Positions 1 to 5,858 of a DNA stretch of 5,858 bases are shown in pieces. Source of the stretch: a bacterium. Its GTDB lineage: Bacteria > Zhuqueibacterota > Zhuqueibacteria > Residuimicrobiales > Krinioviventaceae. The notes beneath the pieces were generated by a model, which did not search any database, was not told the DNA's origin, and was given only the letters and a program-made list of their open reading frames with translations. Made by a program: the position numbers and the translations under genes. The stretch covers positions 1 to 5,858 of the forward strand of contig JAJRST010000461.1 of assembly GCA_024278645.1 (NCBI GenBank). Reading direction: 5' to 3'. Positions within the stretch are counted from its first letter, which is position 1. The number at the start of each line of letters is the position of its first letter.

Positions 1-990
1 GGCGATCCACGGTTCGCGATAGTGAAACAGCAGGTTTTGCGAGGCCTGATCCTTTTTCTGCCAGTGCGCCAAAAGGGAGCGGCCGGTGCCGAACAGGTTG
101 CCCAGGCTGATGTCGATGAGGCCGGTAAAGTAGCCCTTTTCTTCGCCGGCGCCGGGGGTGTAGCCGACGACGCCGTCGAATTTGCTGGTGTTGCCTTCTT
201 CCACGGTGATCAGCAAACCGCCTTCATTATCCCTGGCCAGAAAAACCTGCGCCGGCTCGACGCGTCGGAAAAAGCCGAGCTTCATCAGGCGCGAGGGAAT
301 TTGCGACACCTTGTTATAATCGTAAACGTCGCCCTCCTTTATGCGAAGCTCGCGCAGGATGACGCTTTTTTTGGTAATTTCATTGCCGATAATTTGAATC
401 TCTTTGATGATGAGCCTCGGCCCCGGCGCCGCTTTCCATTTCAGGTTTAGATTGTTTTGTTTCAGGGAATCAAAGGCGATGCCCTCAAGATCAAACCTGG
501 CGAAGGGATGCCCGCGTTTTTCAAAATCGGTGATCGCCAGATCGATGTCGCGTTCAATTTTAGCAACGTCGAGTTTGCGCCCGGGACGTATGGAAAAACG
601 GTCCCGCAGATGCTCGGTTTCATCTTTGTTCAATCCCGTAAACAGCATTTCGCCGGCGCTTATTTTATCGCCTTCGGAGATGTAAACGTCGATGACGGCC
701 CCGGAGCTGTCCTCTAAAACCATGTAGGTCAGGGAATCAATGCGTGTGAACGGCCTGCCCGCTTTCGTGTAGGCCCGCAACAATGCCGTGCAATTTTGGG
801 GCAACGCATCTGGGTTGAACGGCGAGTTTTTCTTCACGCCAAAAGCTTTGCGGGCGCTCGACCCGTTCATGGACTCCAGGCCGTAAAACTGAATGCGTTT
901 AACGGCAAGCGTTTTTTTGCCTTGTTGCGCAAAAAGACCCGGGAGCATCAACAGCAGAAAAAGAAATTGTAGGTTCGTCTTCTTCATCAT
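1..990 (-). CDS. Omp85-family outer-membrane protein (BamA/TamA-like), N-terminal part; 3' end beyond the left edge
   Basis: Translating the minus strand from ATG at 990-988 gives 330 codons open to the window edge, so the barrel's C-terminal part is missing. Omp85 proteins insert or export proteins or lipids at the outer membrane. Seen: a signal peptide (residues about 1-21, MMKK then a hydrophobic run ending LPGLFA-QQ), then three consecutive POTRA-like units at about 28-107, 108-190 and 191-266. The third is the clearest, with IIKEIQIIGNEITKKSVI, then LRIKEGDVYDYNKV, then LMKLGFFRRVEP and LLITVEEG. The beta-barrel starts at about 268 (FDGVVGYTPG, FTGLIDISLGNLFGTGRS, FHYREPWI). Three POTRAs resemble TamA more than five-POTRA BamA, but the barrel end is needed to decide. 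A second ATG follows immediately (987), so either may start translation. No Shine-Dalgarno is visible. The start lies 3 nt after the stop of the large barrel gene, suggesting translational coupling in one operon. Confidence 0.88.
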   Translation of the reverse strand, partial: MMKKTNLQFLFLLLMLPGLFAQQGKKTLAVKRIQFYGLESMNGSSARKAFGVKKNSPFNPDALPQNCTALLRAYTKAGRPFTRIDSLTYMVLEDSSGAVIDVYISEGDKISAGEMLFTGLNKDETEHLRDRFSIRPGRKLDVAKIERDIDLAITDFEKRGHPFARFDLEGIAFDSLKQNNLNLKWKAAPGPRLIIKEIQIIGNEITKKSVILRELRIKEGDVYDYNKVSQIPSRLMKLGFFRRVEPAQVFLARDNEGGLLITVEEGNTSKFDGVVGYTPGAGEEKGYFTGLIDISLGNLFGTGRSLLAHWQKKDQASQNLLFHYREPWIA

Positions 991-993
991 TTT

Positions 994-3900
994 TCAGCGA
1001 AAGGCCGCTGTAACCTGGGCGCGGCCGGTATGGATAACCTGGTTTCGTTCGGGCTCGTTTCTGCCGCTGTAGGAAACAGTGGCCTGAATAACTTGTGATA
1101 TTCGATAGTCAAAGCGCAAGTCCCAACGCATGGATTGACCGGCGCTGCGGCCGTTGGCCATTTCATAAGGGATAACGCGATCCTTTGGATTGACGTTTAC
1201 ATAACTCCATTCGAACTCGCCGCGCAAGCGACCTTTGCTGCGAAAGGAATAGGTTACTCTGGGAATCAGGGCGTAGGATTGCACTTGCGTGGGCCTCTCG
1301 TAAACCCGATCCTCTTCCCAGGAGAAGCGACCCTCGAGAGCGATTTTCAGCATACTTTTCGGCGTCAGCGAAAGGTCGGTTTTGAATTGCGTCGCGTAAA
1401 TATCTCTGTTTTGTCTGCCCTCATAGTTAAAATAGCGGGCGGTTCTCTTTTGCATGATTTCCGTTTGCGAGCTAAAGATATTGGAAAGGCGAGCCGTCAC
1501 CCGCGCTGACTTTTCCCTCTCGGTGCGTTCTTCACCACCCTCCAGGAACTGGTTGTTCAGTTCATCTCGCGTTCTATAGCGCAAACGAAGGGAAAAGCGG
1601 CGGCTTCTTTCAAAGAGAAATAAATCCTGACGCAATTGCAGATAGCCGAAAATCGTCGAGTCCGTTTGAAAGGTGTTTGTGCGCACCAGGTAGACATCCT
1701 GCATATTGTCCGTCTGTGTGCGCTCTTCGATGGCCACATACGTTTCCGCCGACAGCGCGCGAACCGATTTTTTCCAAAAAGGATCGGATTTTTTGCTAGC
1801 CGAAGGTCTGCCGAGAACGCGGCTCGGTTCCAGTCGCAGACGTGTGCTGGTTTTTAACTCGATGGTCGGTATGAATTGATCGGTGGTCAATATGCGCAGC
1901 ACGTGGTCGCCGAGAGGATCGTACACATATTCGTTGAGCTGCTCGTCAAAGCGATAATTGCCATCTCCTTCCTGCACTTTGATGTAAACGCGTTCCTTGC
2001 GCGCCGTCGCCGTGTTGGAAATTTGATAGTTCAGATTAGCGTTGACGGCTCGTTTCCAGGGCGTCAACTGCATGCGTAATTCGGCGAGATCGGTTCGGCT
2101 GTCGCTCAGCTCGGCGTTGGCGTATGTTTTAAGACGATGAGTAAAATCGACCGAAGCGGTAAACGCTTTGATCTGCTGCAACTTTAACTGAAAATTTTGC
2201 GTGTTGGCAAAAGACTTGTCGACAAACCGGTCAAAGCCGATGTACTCTTTGTCGTCTCGCTGAGACACGCGACCGGATAAAACAATTTTCTTAAACGGTC
2301 GAATCTCCAAACCGCCGGCGAGGTCCGAGAATTTAAAGCCGGTATGCAGCGTGTCGGACCAGTTTTCCTTTTTCACTTCGCCTTCATATTCGAACAAAGG
2401 CTTTATTTTCCACACGTCCCATTCGGCATTGCCTTTTTGGCGACGCCAGTCGCCGAGTTGATTTTGCACAATGTTGTTTCGAGAAATTTTTTCAAAGCGA
2501 TAATTATAAGTAGGCCATTTTGGTCTTTTAAAGCGATTCTCTACCTGCCAGCGCGTCGAAGTAAAATAATCGCCCTTTTTAATGTCGCCATACTCGCCGC
2601 CGATGCTAAAGCCGGAAAAGGGTTCGTACATGGCGCGAACTTCCTTGACGTCCTCCTCCCTGCTCGTCTGTTGCGGCAAATCCCAACGCCGATTGTATTC
2701 GATTTCCGTCGTACGGTCGATGTCGCTAAAACGGTTGTCTACTTTTCTGTATCGGCTGTTAAAGACGAACTTGCCGAGGTTTCTGTTAAAGAGGACGATC
2801 TTTTGCGGTTGCAGCGAGAGCTGCCAGTTCTGCGCCAGGCCGACGTCATCATCGTTGTCAAGTTTTGAAAAAGAATTCTTGTCATAATTGCTGACGCCAA
2901 TTTCGCTACTTACACTTAAAAAAGAAAGCGGTGTAAGGTTTATGGAAAAATCGGCCACGTCATGGCTTTTGGGCAGCGGCAGCAGAATGACAGGGGCATA
3001 GCGGCCGTTGCCCTTGCCCGCATATTCAAAAACCGCATTGCCCCTGTATTCATAGGAACCCAAACCCTCGCTCACATCGGAAAAGCTGACATTGTACTCG
3101 CCGAGATTCTCACCGGCGTAAACGTAGATGCTGTCGATGAGATTGTAACGGCCCTTTGACGGGCCGACATACGTCGCGCCGTCAATGACCGCTTTTAATT
3201 GATCGTCGCCAGCTTTTTCCAGAATCTGACGGTACTCGTCGGTCAAAACAAAATCCAGGGGGTTGTTCTTGTCATCCGCCTCATGAAGGTAGATGACGCC
3301 AATTTTTAACCGGTCGTTCCACAGGGCGCCGGAGACGGCTGCGGAGTAGAGGCTGCGCCGATACTGTTCATCCGAGTACTGAAAATCAACGGTGATGCGC
3401 GAATCCGAGGTGATCAGGCGGCGGCGGGAAAAAGTGATTTGCGCGGACGAATAGTCGATGATATAATCGTTGGTCTCCCCGCGAATCATCAGTTCGCCGT
3501 CAATGAAAACGCGCTCCGTCCCCGCTAAAACAATAATGTCGATTTGCCCGCGATCCCCTTTGAGCTGGTAGGGACCCTGGTTGCCCTCCCGGCCCATGAA
3601 CTGCATGGAAAAGTATTTTCCGCGGGAAACGGCGGCCGAGACGCGCGCTTTGAAACTAGAATAATTGGCCTCGCCCATGGCGCCCTGCAGTTTACGATTA
3701 TAGCGCGCAAATTGTGTCTCGCCGTACTGAATATTAAAGTCGCCCATGGTGACGGCGAGGTTTGGCGATTTAATTTGGATGAACACTTTATCAATTTCCT
3801 GAAGGTTCTGCGTCGTTCCTTCCGGCTGGATGGGCGTGGATTGATCGGTTAGGGCGGCAACCACTTCGACGTTGTCGCCCACCTTGCCGCTCACATTAAT

Positions 3901-4404
3901 ATTCAACGCCGAATTAACTTTGAGACCGCGATTGGAACCGACGGTGACGCCGCGAGTAATACTGCCGCTTTTGGTGAGCTGCGCGGCATAGTCTTCCTCA
4001 TCGACGGTGCTTTGCTTATGAAGGTCTGCGGGGCCGGTTGGGGCGCCGAAAACGCGATGTTGAATGAGACGATGCGAATAGCTTTTTTTCAATTTATAGG
4101 GAAAGACTTTATAGATAATGCGAATTTCCACGCCCTTGGCCACGGGTTTGAAAAAGCGCAGTTCACCGTCGATATAATTGATTTGGTATTTTTCTGGCGG
4201 CAGTTTGTTGTTGTTTAAAAAGACGGTTTCCGACTTTTCGATGATGAGACTGTCCGGCAGCAGGTAGGGGCCGCGGCGGCCTTCACCGAGAAAAACCAGG
4301 TCTTTTTCATAAAGGCTGATGGATTCAAGCGTGCCGCTTTTTTGTGAGAAAAGAGAGGCCGAGAATATCAAAACAAAGATTAAAATGTAGCACCAATATT
4401 TCAC
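994..4404 (-). CDS. Large secreted outer-membrane beta-barrel protein of FCB type, distantly SprA-like, 1136 aa
   Basis: The start is GTG at 4404-4402. It is the only start codon between the preceding gene's stop and the signal peptide, which is obvious (residues 1-20, MKYWCYILIFVLIFSASLFS). Seen: an N-terminal beta-rich domain (about 25-105); a conserved-looking block at 147-248 with SGSITRGVTVGSNRGLKVNS, PIQPEGTTQNLQEIDKVF and MGDFNIQYGET; a segment at 299-359 containing DYIIDYSSAQITF and DSRITVDFQYSD; and from about 480 to the end, long alternating polar/hydrophobic strands rich in Tyr, Phe and Arg, ending QVTAAFR, as expected for a many-stranded barrel. G-x-G-x-Y-like motifs recur at 413-470 and 811-820. 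From memory of the families, such blocks occur in large uncharacterised outer-membrane proteins of Bacteroidota, Ignavibacteria and Calditrichota and recall parts of SprA, the type IX secretion translocon, but this protein is about half SprA's length, so a translocon role is only a guess. It sits between an NHL propeller gene (18 nt gap) and an Omp85 gene (3 nt gap). No Shine-Dalgarno is visible. Confidence 0.8.
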   Translation of the reverse strand: MKYWCYILIFVLIFSASLFSQKSGTLESISLYEKDLVFLGEGRRGPYLLPDSLIIEKSETVFLNNNKLPPEKYQINYIDGELRFFKPVAKGVEIRIIYKVFPYKLKKSYSHRLIQHRVFGAPTGPADLHKQSTVDEEDYAAQLTKSGSITRGVTVGSNRGLKVNSALNINVSGKVGDNVEVVAALTDQSTPIQPEGTTQNLQEIDKVFIQIKSPNLAVTMGDFNIQYGETQFARYNRKLQGAMGEANYSSFKARVSAAVSRGKYFSMQFMGREGNQGPYQLKGDRGQIDIIVLAGTERVFIDGELMIRGETNDYIIDYSSAQITFSRRRLITSDSRITVDFQYSDEQYRRSLYSAAVSGALWNDRLKIGVIYLHEADDKNNPLDFVLTDEYRQILEKAGDDQLKAVIDGATYVGPSKGRYNLIDSIYVYAGENLGEYNVSFSDVSEGLGSYEYRGNAVFEYAGKGNGRYAPVILLPLPKSHDVADFSINLTPLSFLSVSSEIGVSNYDKNSFSKLDNDDDVGLAQNWQLSLQPQKIVLFNRNLGKFVFNSRYRKVDNRFSDIDRTTEIEYNRRWDLPQQTSREEDVKEVRAMYEPFSGFSIGGEYGDIKKGDYFTSTRWQVENRFKRPKWPTYNYRFEKISRNNIVQNQLGDWRRQKGNAEWDVWKIKPLFEYEGEVKKENWSDTLHTGFKFSDLAGGLEIRPFKKIVLSGRVSQRDDKEYIGFDRFVDKSFANTQNFQLKLQQIKAFTASVDFTHRLKTYANAELSDSRTDLAELRMQLTPWKRAVNANLNYQISNTATARKERVYIKVQEGDGNYRFDEQLNEYVYDPLGDHVLRILTTDQFIPTIELKTSTRLRLEPSRVLGRPSASKKSDPFWKKSVRALSAETYVAIEERTQTDNMQDVYLVRTNTFQTDSTIFGYLQLRQDLFLFERSRRFSLRLRYRTRDELNNQFLEGGEERTEREKSARVTARLSNIFSSQTEIMQKRTARYFNYEGRQNRDIYATQFKTDLSLTPKSMLKIALEGRFSWEEDRVYERPTQVQSYALIPRVTYSFRSKGRLRGEFEWSYVNVNPKDRVIPYEMANGRSAGQSMRWDLRFDYRISQVIQATVSYSGRNEPERNQVIHTGRAQVTAAFR

Positions 4405-4422
4405 CCAAGCCGCGCCCGAAGA

Positions 4423-5346
4423 TTAGTTTGTCCACAAAAGTTCAAATACTTGTATACGATGATTAGAAGCATCCGCCACGAAAAGCTTGTTGCGCCGGAC
4501 ATCGACGTCGTAAGGTTCAAAAAAGGCGCCGAACTTTGCTCCCAGCGACCCTAATTGCAAAAGAAGGCGGCCCTCTTTATCAAAGGCGAAAACCCGGTTC
4601 AGCTCCGTGTCAGCCACAAAAATATGCCCCTCCTCATTGACGCAAAGTCCTTTTGGCGTCTTTAACAAAGAATCCCCAATGGTTTTAATAAAATTGCCGT
4701 AATAATCATATACCATAATCTTACCGGCATCGCTGTCGGTTACGTAAACAATATCATCGGTGGATACGAAAACATGCGAAGGATCGCGCAACACGCCCTG
4801 CCCCCAATCAAAATCGCCAAAGGTGACCTCGGGTTCAAAAGAGGCGTTTAGTTTCGTTATTCTTTCGTTCTGCGAATCGACGACAAAAAAATCGCCGTGC
4901 AGGCTGAGACAAACGGAACGGGGAAACTCGAATTGATATTTCGGCTCCCAGTTCTCATTGGAATAATAGGAAGTAATCCAGTTCAGGTCCTTGTCGTACC
5001 GTTCAATGCGGCTGTTCTGATAATCGGCGATATAAATGTCCAGCGAGTTATAGACAAAAATATCGAGCGGCATTTGAAATTGTTCTTTTTCCCAGCCAAA
5101 GCCGCCGATGAAGGACAGCAACTGACCCCGGCTGTTGAATTTTTGCACCCTGTTGTTGCCGGTGTCGATAACGTAAATATTCCCGTTTGCGTCGCTGGAA
5201 ACGCCGCGGGGATGGTTGAACTGCGCCGGAAGGTCGCCCTTTTCGCCAAAGGCAAACAAGAAACGCGCGCTCAACTGTTTGTCGTCGGCAGAAAAGACGA
5301 CGGATATCAGTATTATGTGCAGGATAAAATACTTTACAGTTTTCAT
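4423..5346 (-). CDS. Secreted six-bladed NHL-repeat beta-propeller protein, 307 aa
   Basis: NHL propellers are protein- or ligand-binding scaffolds; no enzymatic residues are evident here. Seen: a signal peptide (1-20, MKTVKYFILHIILISVVFSA, cleavage probably before DDKQ) followed by six NHL repeats at about residues 41-71, 89-119, 138-167, 185-214, 227-256 and 273-302. The first is canonical (PRGVSSDANGNIYVIDTGNN then RVQKF); later ones keep the pattern IYIADYQNSRI, FFVVDSQNERI, IFVADTELNRV and LFVADASNHRI. Blade four is degenerate (YVTDSDAGKI, lacking the N-x-R). The strand at 27-34 (ARFLFAFG) probably completes the last blade as the closing 'velcro' strand, so the propeller fills the whole mature protein with no further domain. 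The start is ATG at 5346-5344, preceded by GAAGGA at only 2 nt spacing. It is the first gene of the likely three-gene operon with the large barrel and Omp85 genes. Location is periplasm or cell surface; the partner is unknown, with the two downstream outer-membrane proteins the obvious candidates. Confidence 0.93.
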   Translation of the reverse strand: MKTVKYFILHIILISVVFSADDKQLSARFLFAFGEKGDLPAQFNHPRGVSSDANGNIYVIDTGNNRVQKFNSRGQLLSFIGGFGWEKEQFQMPLDIFVYNSLDIYIADYQNSRIERYDKDLNWITSYYSNENWEPKYQFEFPRSVCLSLHGDFFVVDSQNERITKLNASFEPEVTFGDFDWGQGVLRDPSHVFVSTDDIVYVTDSDAGKIMVYDYYGNFIKTIGDSLLKTPKGLCVNEEGHIFVADTELNRVFAFDKEGRLLLQLGSLGAKFGAFFEPYDVDVRRNKLFVADASNHRIQVFELLWTN

Positions 5347-5348
5347 AA

Positions 5349-5354
5349 TCCTTC
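5349..5354 (-). promoter_or_regulatory. Possible ribosome binding site of the NHL gene
   Basis: GAAGGA lies 2 nt before the ATG at 5346. The sequence is Shine-Dalgarno-like, but the spacing is shorter than the usual 5-9 nt, so it may be weak or fortuitous. It is the only such purine motif before any of the three operon genes. Confidence 0.35.
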
Positions 5355-5360
5355 AACGGC

Positions 5361-5392
5361 TAAAAATAAAAAACCCGAAAAGCATCGGGCTT
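5361..5392 (-). terminator. Intrinsic terminator of the hypothetical membrane-protein gene
   Basis: On the minus strand a perfect 5-bp stem, CCCGA (5389-5385) with TCGGG (5378-5374), encloses a six-base loop and is followed immediately by a T-rich tail (5373-5362, TTTTTTATTTTT). Two A-T pairs can extend the stem beyond one mismatch. The hairpin lies about 50 nt after the TAA at 5442. The plus-strand side has no T-run, so it works in one direction only. The stem is short but GC-rich, and the T-tract is strong. Confidence 0.75.
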
Positions 5393-5441
5393 GTATGTTA
5401 AATTGGCAAAAAAGGAAAATGTTCCGGCTGCAGAAAAAACT

Positions 5442-5858
5442 TTATTTCAGATAATGATACAACTTGCGTTCATCGGGATAAATGACGCGATGATGCGAGC
5501 GGCGCATATCCTTGCATTTTCGCCAACGATTATAGGCCTCGATGATATCATTGTCGTATTTTGCATATTCGTTCAATTCCTGAGTGCTCAATCGTAAACC
5601 GCCGTTGGCCTTTTCTTTCATTAAAACAATATCAAATCTTTTAAGTTTCTCGTATTTTAGCACGCCTTTAATAAACTCGTCATTTCTGGGGTCTGTATCG
5701 TATACAATCCATTCCTTGGAGGCCTGTTTTGGAAAAAATATCCTGCCTAATTTGGGAAAAATGAATTTGTTGGAGGCAAGGGTGAAAATACTGACCAGGA
5801 CTGCGGTAATAAATATCGTCCAAAAAGTTTTGGGTTTATTTGTGACGAACCGGAACAA
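5442..5858 (-). CDS. Hypothetical single-pass membrane protein, C-terminal part; 5' end at or beyond the right edge
   Basis: I do not recognise this family. The frame is open from the window edge to TAA at 5444-5442 and gives 139 codons including the stop. The edge codon is TTG, which could be a start, but the frame probably continues outside; no later methionine is early enough to be a credible start. Numbering from the edge: a basic stretch (about 3-10, RFVTNKPK), one hydrophobic helix at about 12-30 (FWTIFITAVLVSIFTLAS), then a soluble charged region of about 105 residues rich in Lys, Arg, Glu, Asp and Tyr. That region includes a strand-like WIVYDTDPRNDEFIKG, RFDIVLMKEK, and a helical C-terminus containing YDNDIIEAYNRWRKCKD and ending YHYLK. 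The base composition is visibly more AT-rich than in the two large genes to the left. A terminator follows 50 nt after the stop, so it belongs to a separate transcription unit from the NHL operon. The function cannot be named. Confidence 0.7.
   Translation of the reverse strand: MFRFVTNKPKTFWTIFITAVLVSIFTLASNKFIFPKLGRIFFPKQASKEWIVYDTDPRNDEFIKGVLKYEKLKRFDIVLMKEKANGGLRLSTQELNEYAKYDNDIIEAYNRWRKCKDMRRSHHRVIYPDERKLYHYLK

Noticed and set aside
22..450. Plus-strand open frame of 142 codons, with 404-685 and 457-717 beside it
   Set aside because: These lie opposite the Omp85 gene, whose minus-strand frame is open over the whole 990 bases and shows POTRA and barrel motifs. The plus-strand translations are Ala/Arg/Phe-rich with no recognisable domain, as expected of shadows.
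2344..2868. Plus-strand open frame of 174 codons inside the large barrel gene
   Set aside because: It is antisense to a continuous 1136-codon frame with signal peptide and barrel strands; its hydrophobic look is the mirror of Lys/Glu/Asn-rich codons. No start context or domain.
994..4404. TonB-dependent receptor identity for the large barrel protein
   Set aside because: No TonB box or plug-domain motifs are visible after the signal peptide, and the N-terminal block does not resemble a TonB-receptor plug.
4405..4422. Possible NHL-barrel fusion split by a sequencing error or frameshift
   Set aside because: Both genes have complete ends: the NHL propeller closes with its sixth blade and the barrel protein has its own signal peptide, so two separate genes are intended.
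5390..5418. Possible minus-strand promoter: TTTCCT (5418-5413), 17-nt spacer, TACAAG (5395-5390)
   Set aside because: The spacing is right and the location would suit the operon, but both hexamers match the sigma-70 consensus poorly, and in an AT-rich gap such matches arise by chance. A Bacteroidota-type TAnnTTTG box was also sought; only TATTTTTA in the terminator T-tract comes near it.
4897..5454. Plus-strand open frame of 185 codons opposite the NHL gene
   Set aside because: The minus strand encodes six clear NHL repeats over the same bases, and the plus frame runs through the terminator and into the next gene.

Overview
The window holds four protein-coding genes, all on the minus strand, packed with almost no non-coding DNA. 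Reading in the direction of transcription (right to left) they are: the C-terminal part of a small single-pass membrane protein of unknown function (cut by the right edge); a secreted six-bladed NHL beta-propeller; a 1136-residue outer-membrane beta-barrel protein of a kind typical of the Fibrobacterota-Chlorobi-Bacteroidota (FCB) superphylum; and the N-terminal 330 residues of an Omp85-family (BamA/TamA-like) outer-membrane protein with three POTRA-like domains (cut by the left edge).

Organism: a Gram-negative bacterium, because Omp85 and large beta-barrels require an outer membrane. The style of the large barrel protein (PIQPEG...LQEIDKVF and MGDF motifs, G-x-G-x-Y strand modules), the lack of clear Shine-Dalgarno sequences before two of the genes and the moderate GC content point to the FCB group, perhaps a Calditrichota- or Ignavibacteria-like lineage. 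This placement is an inference from protein style, not from a database match.

Layout: 5442-5858 is the orphan membrane protein gene. 5347-5441 is the only intergenic stretch of any size and carries a good intrinsic terminator (5361-5392) that closes the upstream gene. 4423-5346 (NHL), 994-4404 (large barrel) and 1-990 (Omp85) follow with gaps of 18 and 3 nt, so they almost certainly form one operon. All three also lie in the same reading frame, separated only by a TAA and a TGA. There is no stretch over 300 bases without a gene, and I see no RNA genes, mobile elements, CRISPR arrays or inverted-repeat elements.

How they may work together: each of the three operon products has an N-terminal signal peptide, so all act in the cell envelope. 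A plausible reading is a surface or outer-membrane module: a dedicated Omp85 that inserts or exports something, a very large barrel that is its client or a translocon/anchor, and a periplasmic or surface propeller as a protein-binding scaffold. The family assignments of the NHL and Omp85 genes are secure; the functional link between the three is inferred from the operon only.
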